Positions 24,957 through 35,824 of a DNA stretch of 64,000 nt are shown here, in pieces. Position 1 is the stretch's first letter. Each line of letters starts with the position of its first letter. The position numbers and the translations under genes were made by a program. A model generated the notes under the pieces. It was not told the DNA's origin, ran no database searches, and was given only the letters and a program-made list of their open reading frames with translations. Source of the DNA: Diplodia intermedia (lineage: Eukaryota > Ascomycota > Dothideomycetes > Botryosphaeriales > Botryosphaeriaceae); contig JAKEKT010000006.1 of NCBI GenBank assembly GCA_021495925.1, positions 620,001-684,000 on the forward strand, in the 5' to 3' direction.

Positions 24957-27552
24957 CTACAACAACGCCATCACAACAGCGACGCCTCCAGCAAACGCCG
25001 CCCACCCAAACCCGCCCATACCGCCCACATTCGCCGCACCACTACTCATCTCCACCGCATCCCCGCCACCACCACCGCCACCACCGCGGATGGACGACAC
25101 ATTCCCCCACCCAGTCGAACCGGCGACACACGACGAATAACCCCCGTCCGCCCACATGGCATCGTGCACGGCATCCCACACGGCCACGGGATCGTACAGC
25201 ATGGGCGGCGTGTACCACAGCCTGCAATCCGCGTAGTCGGCGACGAACTGCAGCGGCGTGTCCGACGCGTCGCCCTCGCGGTGGTTGTTGCGGTAGTTGA
25301 GCGACGCCGCCAGCTGGCCCGTCGCGGCGTCGGCGTTGGCGACGGCGACGCGCTTCCGCAGCGCTTGCGTCCCGGCGAGCGCCGCGACGCCCGCGTCGTC
25401 GAGTAGTTGCAGTTGGCTCTCGTTCGCGCCTGCTAGCTTCACGACCTGCGCCGCTTTGGCGACGACCTGCCCGAAGTTGAGCGTCTCGGCGCCCTTGGTG
25501 CCGCCGACGGCGACTGGCGCGTGCTGCTGCTGCCCCTGCCGCCCCTGCTGCGACGGCGACGGCGACGGCCGCCCGCCGACGACGACGGAGCGCACGCCCG
25601 GCGCCTGCGTCTTGACCAGCTCGGCGAAGATGGCGCACGTCGAGGCGCAGTAGCCGTCCTGCAGGAGGACGATGTCGGCGGCGCGGAACGGCTGCGGCGG
25701 GATGTTGCTCAGATTGCCGTAGCCGCTGACGTTGACGCCGAGGAGCTCGTGGTCGCTGAGGTTGAAGCGCGCGACGCGCGTGAAGGCGTCGCCGTGCATC
25801 GCGTCGGGCCCGAACAGCGCGGGCCAGCCGGCGAAGGCGCGGCCGCGCGCGTCCAGCCGCGACCTGTACCAGAACTCGGCGACGCTGGTGACGGCCGGGA
25901 CGTCGAGGACGGCCTCCAGCGCCGTGTCGTTGCCGCCGGCGAATGCGGCGTCGGCGGCCGCGCTGGTGACGAGGCCCATGGCGTTGATGGAGGCGGCGCC
26001 GCGCTGCCGCGTGCCGCCGTACGGCGAGAGCGCCGGGAACAGCTGCTTGAAGAGGTCGAAGCCCAGGACCACCATGCCGCCGCCGTTGTGGCGCAGGTCG
26101 ATGATGAGCCGCGTCTTGTTGGCCGCCGTCGCGGCGGCGAGGAAGGCGGAGACTGCGGCTTGGTACTCGCTCATGTTGGCGGGGAAGAAGGTGGGGCTGC
26201 TGAGCACGGCGACGGTGTCGCGGCCCGTGCTGTTGAGGAAGTAGCCCGAGACGCTGTTGTCCGACGCTTTTCGGACCGGGTGCGGGTAGTTGTAGGCGGT
26301 TGGCAGGGGCGTCGACGAGGTGGATGTCGCGGATGCGGTCGAGGTGGGAGTGGCTGTTGGGCCGGTCAGGAAGGCCGAGGAGAAGGCGGCGGCGCTGTCG
26401 ATGTCGCTGAAGTTTCTGGTGAGGACGGCGTAGTTGTCGAGGATGGTCTTGGTCCTGTTTTCGTGGATCAGCGTCGTGTTGTCGCCGAGATAGATGTTGG
26501 CGGTGGTGAAGTAGGCGTCGCTCTCGTTGTTGTGGGACACGGACGCGGGGTTGTAGAACAGGTTTTGGTAGCGGGCGTCGGGATCGTGGCAGCCGCCGTC
26601 AGTGTCGGAGAAGTCCACGAGGTAGCTGTAGGCGCTCTGGTCGTTGATGGTTTGGATTGGTGAAGGGGTGAAGTTGGCGCCGTAGTGGACGGCGTCGATG
26701 TCCGCTAGGCCTCGTCAGCTTGGATTCGCCGGCGTGGTAGGGGTGGAACATACTCTTCAGATAGACCTTTGGAAGTGACTTGCCGTCCAGGGACAGTGAG
26801 ACGAGATCGGCACGGCTTGGAAGCTTGCTGAAACGGATAACGCTCGAGATGTCGGCGCGGTAATCCAAGTGTCCATCATCTACCAAATATTAGCATGCTT
26901 TCACCAATACAGCCCCCTCTCGCAGCCGATGGCTAGCGCGCAGAATAGCAGAAAATGGTGTAACTATGCCTTAGCTCGTTCTTAGAGAAAAGAAGAAAAA
27001 AATAATACATAGGCAGTTGAAGCTATCGTCCGGACGTGTATGTAGAATTTTTAATTCGATACTCTCGTCTGGACGATAGCTTCAACTACCCATGACATGA
27101 GTAAAAAAACAGATCCACGCTAGCCATCGGCTGCGCGACGGAGCTGTAGTTCCAGGGGTGTGGGGGTACTGACATGCTTTGTTGAGCAAGGTAGTGATGG
27201 CGTTTTGCACGTCGTACTCGCTCTCGAAGCCGTTGCTTGAAACATCCTTCTTGATATCCTCCAAGCCTGCGAGGAGGTCCACGGGCGGATTGGGATATCC
27301 CTTGGGTGGATCCTTGAGATAAGCCAGTGTTGACTGCCAGGTCAGGATGTTGTAAATCTCAGAGAGCAGCTGCGAATCGCCTGCAACATCGACGGGCACC
27401 GCCTTCAAGCAAGAGTAGGCCAGAGACGTGGGTACCAAGTGAGCAATATCCGGATCTTGCTGGACGAAGTGGTGGTGCAATTGAGCACATCCATCTCCTG
27501 AGGCTAGGTTGGCTGCGAGGGACGCGGCGGAAAGAGCAGCAGACTTGAGCAT
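24957..27552 (-). CDS. GPI-anchored S41-family (CPAF/tail-specific protease-like) peptidase
   Basis: Three exons (27552-27174, 26879-26754, 26704-24957) sum to 2,253 nt, 750 aa. The reading frame holds only with a GTCAGT donor and a 294-nt first intron, several times longer than most neighbouring introns. A signal peptide (MLKSAALSAASLAANLASG) starts the protein. The catalytic half has RLIIDLRHNGGG, a mark of S41 peptidases, and LLQDGYCASTCAIF, where the Ser of CAST is the likely nucleophile. Many N-glycosylation sites and a Gly-rich hydrophobic end (GWAAFAGGVAVVMALL) point to a GPI anchor. Role: an extracellular serine protease of unknown substrate; S41 proteins also occur in fungal RiPP clusters, but no precursor peptide gene is seen nearby. 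Confidence 0.85.
26921..27135. repeat. outer inverted repeat (18-nt perfect arms) around the inner palindrome
   Basis: Arms at 26,921-26,938 (CGCAGCCGATGGCTAGCG) and 27,118-27,135 are exact reverse complements. They bound a 215-bp segment inside intron 1 of the S41-type gene. The arrangement resembles a short non-autonomous foldback element with terminal repeats. No clear target-site duplication is visible. Confidence 0.7.
27008..27094. repeat. 87-bp palindromic element, copy 2
   Basis: Arms at 27,008-27,036 and 27,066-27,094 are reverse complements with three mismatches in 29, all transitions. They enclose a 29-nt A/T-rich loop. The inner arm carries CGTCCGGACG, itself a perfect palindrome. 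The right end CAACTACCCATG is identical to copy 1. Confidence 0.75.
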
Positions 27553-28029
27553 GCTGATCCGGTTGTGATAAGGATTTGATGCAGAAAGAAGAGGAGCAGA
27601 AGCGGTCTTGTTTCCAAGCGAGATGTGGCGCAAAGGAGGAGGAACTGTATAGCGCACATGTCACATGTGCTTCATAAGATCTCCCAACGGGTACACTAAC
27701 CCTCCAAACAGGACATCGAACCACCACAACAAATGCATGGTGTATTTTGCATAGATAAGTAGGAATACGGTCCACGGCTAGCTAGCTATTGATACAAAGA
27801 GTTGCAACATGCGCATGTGCTCTTCCATAATTGGTCCTGAGTATTGTTGTGCTCTTTGGACTCGACGTCTCGGACAAGTGTTTGTTGCCTTGGACTAACA
27901 GCGTTGACGGCTAAGCAGTCTGGTGCGAGGATACTACTTGCTCAATCTGATTGACAAGCTGAATCTCTGCGTCGAAAGGAGAAGACTTGAACGCGGCACA
28001 CTCAGCCCATCAGCCCCACTTAAGGCAGT
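27553..28029. other. intergenic region upstream of the S41-type gene
   Basis: This 477-bp interval holds the S41-type promoter and the 3' end of the next minus-strand gene. No gene or clear regulatory site seen. Confidence 0.5.
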
Positions 28030-30255
28030 TCACTCGTACCGTCTGCCGATTCGTAAGCCGCCCGGACCCTTTGCATCGCTGAAAGCAATCCTGCCGACTT
28101 CCTCGTCCGGCTTCACGTCTTGAATCCTGACCCACTTGTCCTTCAGAAGCCTCGCGCGGTCCGTCCCGTCCATGGTGCTGCCGCCCGGGGGAGCATCGAC
28201 AAACGGCGTGTCTCGCGTGAGCGCCGAGATGCTTCCAAGGAAATCCGGGGCCCGTATCATGGTTCGGAGGACGACGTTCACCAGACCGCAAAGCGTCAAA
28301 ACGATAGTCGATGCCATATAGAGTGTGAACCAGGGGATCTGGATGTCGTAGATATCCTCGGTGAATTCTGTCCAGATACCTGTCGTATTTGCCCATTCTG
28401 TTTCGTTGTCCCAAGTCATGCTTTTCATGCCGACCAAGCTCGGCATATCATAGGACGCGCGGATGAAGGTGTTCAGGAGCATGCCGAGGCGTGCTTGGAA
28501 AAGGTTCAACGACATATCTTCGTAGTACCATGTATTTGTGTCGTACTTTTCCTTAAATATCGAAAGGGGATCTTTCAGTAGCTTGTCGAGGGTTCCTGGA
28601 TCTCTTGGATGTCGACTGGACAAGACGAAAGGAATAGCCTGGAGCATGCTCGCCGCCGCGGTTGGCTCATCTAAAGCGGTCAGGTTCCCGGACACCGGAA
28701 GACCGCTCGTGTGCCGGACCGCTTTGACTCCACATGAGGCTTCCCCATTGTCTGATGATCTGGTGCAGGATACGTTGCTGTCGACATACGAAGTGGTGAT
28801 CTCGCATAGGGTCATATTGTTTGGGTTTCCGGTCCTGCTACCGAACACTAAAACTTGCTTGCGGGTTGGCTCCACCCATCGCGCAGTGTCAACTTCTTTG
28901 CTTCGCTGGATATCATTCAAAAGGCCCAAAAAGGTGTTTGGATATCCTCCTGTGTCATAAGCAGAGCTTGAAATGTTTATGGTTCCGTTGGTAATCGTGC
29001 TTAAAGGAATACCGGATGGATTGTTCAAAAACCATTCCGTCTCGTTGAGCCATGGTCCACACTGTTAGAGTCCGTTAGCCTGTAAAAACCCTATTTTTGG
29101 TGTAATTGAGGCATACTTACAGTGAGATGTTGGTAGCTTGAGCTGATAATAATGGATGCATTGCCTGAAACTCTTGACGGAATTCCTCGCATGGGGATTC
29201 CGATCAGGGACTCGTAAGGCGGGACTTCGTTCGGGGGCACCTCTACCCATTCATAAGGACGGTCGCCTCTGTACCTGGGAAGTAGATGTAGAAAGGGAAC
29301 TCGCACATTGTTCCAGAGGTCCCTCCTAGTAGAAGCGATGGCTACTGAACCGCCCCCCGCCCTCTCAACGGCCTTTTGAAACTCACTACTTGATCCGTTT
29401 GAATGGATAAGCTGAACATCTGGACCATAAATCGCTGCTACTGACGCGGCACTCCATCCGTTATAGCTGGAAGCCCCAGAAGAGGCACCGCTAAAGGCGC
29501 GTCCAGAAACTGAGACATTGTTTATGGGGTAGGACTGGAGGCGTATGTCGGAGGTGGTACGATTTTTCCGCAGCTCCACAGCTCTGAGGACGCCTTGGCC
29601 GCCGGCAGGACTTAGCACCCATACTGTGGTAACTACGAAGATCCATAGGCTGAAGATCCGGATGGAGAAGCACCCGCGAAGAGTACTGACCAACGTTTGA
29701 CTTGCGGAGAGTACCTCAAGTGTCTGCAAAGGACATGAGTGTGGACCCTCAAAGGATTTCTGGAAGGGTTAACTTACTCCAAGGTTGGTCCCTCTCTCGG
29801 CAGAATACAAAGCGATGGTCTTCACCATAGGCCCGACAACCGCGGCGAAGGCAATTGGCCATAAGGTGGCCGCCAATTTTGCGACTTGTAACACAGCGTC
29901 CCCTGTTCTTGATTGTGCTGTTTTGTTTATCTTGCCGATATAAGCACCTAAAACTAAAGGGAAAGTTAGACAAATAATAGAAAAGCGCGCGGGTTCTATA
30001 CCAAGGAAGCAAAAGGGTATGATAAGCACAGCCACATGCGGAGAAAGGCGCTTGATCTTGGAAGAGCTAGCATCATCCAGCGTGCTCGAAACCCCTTGAT
30101 TCAAATCACTTTCCGAACGCTCTTGAAAAGAGTCAGTAAATAAAATCTTGGTTCAATTAGTTTAGGGTCTGACCTAGTCGGGTGTCCGGTCTCAAAAGAG
30201 GATTTTCAGCTTGTTCCGAAGGCTGAGGAATCGTGTCCATTGAAAAGGAGGACAT
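28030..30255 (-). CDS. fungal multi-pass membrane protein of uncharacterised family
   Basis: Four exons (30255-30174, 30121-29778, 29723-29121, 29061-28030) sum to 2,061 nt, 686 aa. The ATG at 30,255 lies 73 nt from a TATA-like box. Helices occur near residues 50-75 and 105-130, then the family-typical IFSLWIFVVTTVWVLSPAGGQ with VLRAVELRK. A large glycosylated extracellular region of about 350 residues follows. The last helix is WFTLYMASTIVLTLCGLVNV, with a cytoplasmic tail. The LSP.GGQ signature recurs in many unnamed fungal membrane proteins; no function is known to me. Its base composition is visibly less GC-rich than its neighbours and third positions are mixed, which may mean a lineage-specific or more mutated locus. 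Confidence 0.8.
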
Positions 30256-30327
30256 GTTGGATGATTTGCCACAAAAAGCGAACTTTGATGCTTAAGGATT
30301 TGGCGATAGGCATAAAGGAGATGGGAT

Positions 30328-30336
30328 CATATATAG
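30328..30336 (-). promoter_or_regulatory. TATA-like box
   Basis: CTATATATG on the minus strand, 73 nt upstream of the ATG of the membrane-protein gene. Confidence 0.5.
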
Positions 30337-31466
30337 CTCCTTACTGTGGCCCCAAGGCAACCTTTGGCAAGGCTGAATGCTGCATGATGGTCTAACTATT
30401 GCTTTTGGAGTAGCACAGATTACACGCCCCCAACGCAAAGGGGTTGCACACTTTTTAATTTATTTAGTTCAGCTTTTGATGAGATGGACACAGCATAATA
30501 AGCAGCCTGTAAGAATATTGGTCGCAGTGCGGGGCCGTCCGCTATGCACGCGCGTTCGCCGGATGCGATGATACGGAACTAGAACGGGCGTCACTACAAA
30601 TCTGCCTTGCAATGTTTGCTAAGTAACGCACCATTCAAACGACGCAGACATGTACTATACATCGTCTATTCCAAGCACACTACCATTTCTCAAGTATACA
30701 TTTTCCGACCTCCTCATTCGAAAACGCACAAGGCAATTGTTTGAGTTCGACAGCACACGGTAAATAGACGAATGTGAAACACGTCCCAAAAGGGTTTAGC
30801 GTGTATATTGGTAGTGCCACGTAGATAGCTCTCTCTGCCCTCTGACCCTACGAGGAGCAATCCATTCAGTTCATGAGTTCAAACAGCAATACTCCCCCCA
30901 CCTGGAATTGACTTCCGATTTTACCTGTGCGGTCAGCTCCATCGTTTTCGCCATGCCATCAGCAATCAATCAGCCTTCCCGATATTTTTAGTTCTCCACC
31001 AACAAGAAGAGCATGAGAACAAAAAGGCAAAAAAGCAGGAAAAGAGGCTGACCGAGAAGGCGCAGACCCGTGCTTACCTACCCGCATTCGCTTCCTCACC
31101 GACCACAAGCAACTGTCGTCGGCGAACGGACCTCACCTCACCCCATCCCACCCCCACTCCATTTGATCAGCACGCACCACACACAGCCACAGCCACAACC
31201 ACAACCCCAGCCACAGCCAAGCTGGCCACCGCCACCACCAAGAACGCCACCACGTTTCACAAAGAGTCAGTCCACGGTCAGGCATCCAAGCGAAAAAAAG
31301 GAAGAATCCAGACCAACGTGGCGGCGGCTTTTCCCGCGCGCCCGCCGCAGCTCTTCTTCAAATCCCTCGACTCGGGGAGGAGGGGGACAGAACCCAGATC
31401 CCGGCCTCACGCGTCGTTCGTTTTCCCACACACACCAAGGGGGGCCGGCGGTCTTGGTATAGGGGG

Positions 31467-31493
31467 ATGATGATGATGATGATGATGATGATG
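31467..31493. repeat. (ATG)9 microsatellite
   Basis: Nine uninterrupted ATG units in intergenic DNA. It would yield spurious poly-Met starts in gene calls. Confidence 0.95.
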
Positions 31494-31876
31494 GGAAATC
31501 TCAAGGATACGAGCGAGCAGCAGGGACGTCAAATCTCCGCCGGCTTCCGCAAATCAATCCGATACGATACGTTATGCATTGTGGTGTGGAACTTGAACTT
31601 GGCGTCGTCGTTGCGGAGAAGAAATAGAAAGTCTTTTTTTGGATTCATCGTGAACCATCATCAAGATGCTGGCCGTAGTGGCCTCGCAACGAACGGGGAA
31701 AAAAAGATGGTAAAAGGTCTATAAGTCTTCGGCTGGTAGAATAGAAAGTAGGGGGCCGCTGATCTTTTTTTAAAATAAAAAAAAAGAGCGACAACGAAGC
31801 GAATGTAACGAAGGTATCTCGAGAAGAAGGTTGAAAAAAACACGCAAACAAGAAGCCCAAGCGTGCGTTCAGGTTT

Positions 31877-33345
31877 CTACGCGACGTGAACGACGTGGTA
31901 GTTGAAGTTGCAGAAATCTGCGTCGGCCGCGACATCCTCCTGGCTGAGGCCGGCGCCAATGACGGAGCCGTCAGCGCCGACAAGCTCGACCCTCTGCTTG
32001 CCGGTCGTCATGCCCAGGACGGCCTGGGCGTTGAGGCCGGCCTTGCCGTCGAACGACTTGAGCAGCTGGTCGTTGCTGTACACGTTGATCTTGACGCCCT
32101 CGGTGTCGGCGGGCAGCATGATGGCGAAGTTGACCGTGTCCTGCGCGTTCTCCCAGCCCACCGGCTTGCCGAGGTAGTCGCCGCTGCAGGACGCGTCCTT
32201 GAGCAGCGGGCGGTACCACATGGCGCCGGTGAAGTTGCCGTTGGCGGGCACAATGTCGGCCGCCGTCTTGGCATTGTTCTTGTAGGCCGCGATGAAGGGC
32301 GAGATGATGTCCTGCCAGCCCGAGTGGTCGAACTTGTCCACGTACTTTTGCGTCGCGTCGCTGGTCGAGATGGACTCGGGCCACACGTTGCCGATGTAGT
32401 GCGACTCGCCCGCGTCGTTCCACGTAAGGAGCATGACGAACTCGGGCTCGAGGTCGAGGATCTGCGTCATGCGGTTGGGGAGGGTGAGCTCGCCGCGGCG
32501 GTACCAGTTGCCGAGACCGTCAATGTGCTTGAACTGGTGGGAGGAGAGAGCTAGAGGACAGCACGTGAGCCGTTGTTCAGGGGAAGAAGGGCTGGCTCAT
32601 GACTTACGCATCAGGTAGGACTTTCCCGTGGCGTGGGCAGCGTCAAGGCCGACCTTGTCAGTGACGGAGCTGAGAATGCTGGCGATGCCATCATCCTGCG
32701 CGGGCCAGGCAGTCTCCCAGCTGAAGACGCCGTCGACAGCGGAGTAAGTCTGCAGCGAACCCATAAGGCTCTCGCTGGCCGAGGCGCTCTCGCTGCTGTA
32801 CAGGCCGAAGTCGGAGATGAAGTAAGGCTCGAAACCATCGGCCTCGATGCCGTCGCGGAGCTTCCTGGTCCAGTCGCCACCGTTGGACATGATGCCGCCG
32901 TTGAAGGTGGTGACGAAAGGCTTGCCATCGTGCTTGTAGTACGTGTCGTTGGCGGCATACTGCTCGAAGATGGGCAGGAAGGAGCCGGGGTCCTGCTCGT
33001 TCAACACGGCCATGTCGAAGGAGAAGAAGAGGTGGAAGTCATTCTCGGCAGCAGCTTGGAAGAGGTACTCGATGGCGCTGGTAGCCCAAGAGTCGACGAC
33101 ATTCTGGACATTGAGCGCGAAGGCATCCACACCCAGGTTTTTGGCGTCACGGACGTCAGTCTGAGCCTGCTCGACCGACGAGAGGCCGCACACCTAGCTG
33201 ATGTCAGCCAGGGCTCGGGATGGGATGATGTTTATGCAACGCGTACCATGTAGTGGGCGAAGACACCCTTGGACTCGGCATTGACGGCGGAGATCAAGCT
33301 CAACGAGGCGCCCGCGAAAGCGGCGAGATAGCTGGAGAAGCGCAT
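31877..33345 (-). CDS. GH71 alpha-1,3-glucanase (mutanase type)
   Basis: Three exons (33345-33247, 33193-32608, 32550-31877) sum to 1,359 nt, 452 aa. A signal peptide (MRFSSYLAAFAGASLSLISAVNA) precedes KGVFAHYMV, the typical N-terminal strand of GH71. Other family marks are DAKNLGVDAFALN, FSFDMA, GDWTRKL, and the acidic segment TWNDAGESHYIG, which includes the candidate catalytic acids. Length fits a GH71 domain plus the usual C-terminal beta domain; no separate carbohydrate-binding module is present. It hydrolyses alpha-1,3-glucan outside the cell, either in the fungus's own wall remodelling or on other fungi. It lies about 18 kb from the alpha-1,3-glucan synthase. Confidence 0.93.
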
Positions 33346-34845
33346 GATTGCAAAAAGGAGTGGTTACTGTATGTGATACAAGGAGTGGACAGCCCGCAGA
33401 GGAGCAAAGAGAGCTTAAAGGAGCGTAAAGCACCGTCCGCGTCAAGCCAGTGACGAGGGTTAGAGGTTCCAGCCGAGAGTTGGTAGAAAGAGGCGTTGCG
33501 GGCGAATTTCCGTTATAAAGCCAACGCCCAGAAACGGCCCCATAGGGCGGCTGCGCACGCCAATGAAGGATGGGCTTGGTGTTTGATGAAGGATGAGCCC
33601 TAAGCGGAAGCGCCCTCAGCTGGGCGTTTCGAAGCGTGAATCGCTCCCCGAAACGCGGTGCGCGCCACAGGGACAGGGGCCGTGCCGAGCTGTTGATAAG
33701 CGCCTGCGGACGGGGATCTCGGTGGCGCTGGACATGATCCGCGCGCTGAAACGGAATGCCAACTGCTTCCTGCGGACTTCACGATGGTGTTGAGGCGCAA
33801 GACGGCCGTAGTCTCTGGCTGGACACGAGGGAGAGGGGAGCAAACACGAGTAGGCTGCATCTGGCGGACCGGACCGCATCGGCGACGGAGTTTCAGTGTT
33901 GGACGAACAAGGCACGGGATTTTGATTGGTCGTATTCTGACAAGGGCGCTTGCCACGGCTGCCGGCCTGATGGCTCCACGGGGAAAGTCGCAGCCACAGT
34001 TGGACCCACCTGGGCAGGATATGATCCCATTGGCGGCGACGGCGATCGCTTAATCTCCTTCTGGGCCAACTGTTGGCCGGTCGGATCAGAGGTTCCTTGC
34101 CGGCGGAGACGTTGCGGCCGGAGATCAGGCCAATCGAGAAGAGCGGGAAGAAGATGCAAAAATTAACTTTCTGGGCGGGGCGGTCCTATCACCACGGTTG
34201 GTGGCTTCGCGGATTTCTCAGGACGTGGCGGCGGCTATGCGGCTCAGCAGTCTGTGCACGCTGCGATAGGCGAAAGAGGCGCTCGAAAGCGAGCCAAGGC
34301 TGGCTGTGACTTTGCAGCAGGCAGTCCGCAGCGGCTTGATGCCAACGCAGAGGGCGTTCGCCTTGACATGCAGGCTTCAATTGCGGCGTGATTCAGGCTC
34401 GTCTGGACGGCGTCGTCAGCTTGCTCGGGGCAATCTTGGTGTATTTAAATACGAGAGATGATCTTGGGCGGAGCTCCACCCGGCGACGGCATGCTGTGGT
34501 GGACTCAGGGGCAGGCTTGGAGAGAGTGATTGTGCCATCTCCGAGTCGGGCACGAGCGGCGAGGCATCCCGGGCACTCGCAAGGTCGGCGGATCGGCGGC
34601 ATCGCGGCTGGCGGGCCCATGGCCATTGGCGCCGGGGGCGGAGAATCGCAACGTGCTGAGCGGCGAGGCGTGACGGGGAAGGGAGACACAAAAGAAGGGA
34701 CAGCAATCGGGGCGGGTGCGGGGTTGCGCCGACAACACAAACGGCAGGTGGGCGCGCCGTCGCACCTTCTTCTGCCAGCCCCACGCACGACCATCCTCAC
34801 CACCACCCGCCTCCCTGCACACGCGTCCGCTCGTATACGCTCATC
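33346..34845. promoter_or_regulatory. divergent promoter region, GH71 and DUF1772 genes
   Basis: 1.5 kb lies between two outward-facing start codons. The minus-strand TATA-like CTTTATAACG at 33,511-33,520 is 166 nt upstream of the GH71 start. No other gene or repeat is convincing. Confidence 0.45.
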
Positions 34846-35459
34846 ATGGTCTCCGGGGTGCAGGTTGCTCAATTCGTCGGCATCACCGCCTCCATGTTCG
34901 TGGCAGGTCAGTCGGGCGCCGGCTCCGTCGCGCACGCTTCCCCGACGCGCTGATCGTGTCCGCTCCAGGCCAGAATGCCACCTTTTCGACAGCTGTCGTG
35001 CCGTCGCTGCTCGCCCCCGACGACGACGAAGCGCGCCTGATCGCCCACTGGCGCACTGCCTATGTCCGGGGCTTCTACCTCACCCCTCCACCGCTTGTGC
35101 TGTCGTGCGTGTCGTTCAGCTATCTTGCCTATTCGGCCAGGTCGAGCCGCCCGCTGTGTGCTCTCTACGCCGTTGCCGCTGTGCTGGTGCCGGCCATCGT
35201 GCCCGTGCACACCTTCGCCATCATGCGCCCCGTCATAGGCGCCCTCTGCCTGCGCGCCGAGAAGCTGGCCGGTCCTGTGAGCACCAGGCCCACAAGCCTG
35301 GGAAAAGATGAGCCTGCCACCCTGCGCGTCGAGGAGACACACTCGACCCGAGAGCTGGTGCGCCTCTGGGCGCTGCACAACGCCTACCGCACCGTGACCG
35401 GCTTTGTTGGCGCCGCCCTGGGTCTCTGGGCCGCCTTGGGCCACTCCCAGATATCGTGA
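34846..35459 (+). CDS. DUF1772 (anthrone oxygenase-like) membrane protein
   Basis: Two exons (34846-34906, 34969-35459) sum to 552 nt, 183 aa. The pattern is that of DUF1772 proteins: an N-terminal helix (VSGVQVAQFVGITASMFVAG), a polar segment with FSTAVVPSLLAP, RGFYLTPPPLVLSC leading into helix 2, VPVHTFAIMRP after helix 3, and LWALHNAYRTVTGFVGAALGLWA as the last helix, with the conserved W..HN..R. Relatives include anthrone oxygenases of polyketide clusters, but also many membrane proteins of unknown role. No polyketide synthase is in the window, so no pathway is assigned. Confidence 0.8.
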
Positions 35460-35824
35460 ACACCCCGATCCAAATGCCACAGCTCTGGCCGCGTTGCCGT
35501 CCAAGCCGCTCATCAAGCCGTGCGACCCTCGGCGCCCTATAGCCCTATCGGGAGAGCTTCGGTGCTACCTCGTATTGTGCTACCATGGCCCGGCTGCAGT
35601 CTGAGGCTGGTGTCCGCGCCGTTGCTACACCGAAGCTCTGACACAATGTCTCCTAGCGTATGTTGATCGTCCGCTACCGACAAAACTCGAGCAAGCGCCA
35701 CCCTCTTTCACGATGTTCCAAGCCTCCGCAGTAGTTGTGGCGCTACTTCCAGAATGCATATCGGAGTCCCCAAGGTGAGGCCGGGCCACTCCGTACCATG
35801 ACCATCCATCCAGTCCGCTAAGCC
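35460..35824. other. intergenic region, DUF1772 to DUF3176 gene
   Basis: 365 bp between two same-strand genes. Nothing specific seen. Confidence 0.5.

Larger units (their letters stand above)
26880..27173 (-). other. unusually long intron 1 of the S41-type gene, with an inserted element
   Basis: The intron runs from a GTCAGT donor at 27,173 to a TAG acceptor at 26,880. It is A/T-rich and holds two nested inverted repeats: an outer pair and an inner 87-bp palindrome. The exons join in frame across it, so the insertion appears tolerated by splicing. Confidence 0.65.
30256..31876. other. intergenic region with simple repeats
   Basis: This 1.6-kb interval holds the promoter of the upstream-reading membrane-protein gene and the 3' flank of the GH71 gene. 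It includes a CAGCCA/CAACCA-like tandem near 31,180-31,215 and an (ATG)9 run. Open frames here are repeat-derived and not credible genes. Confidence 0.55.
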
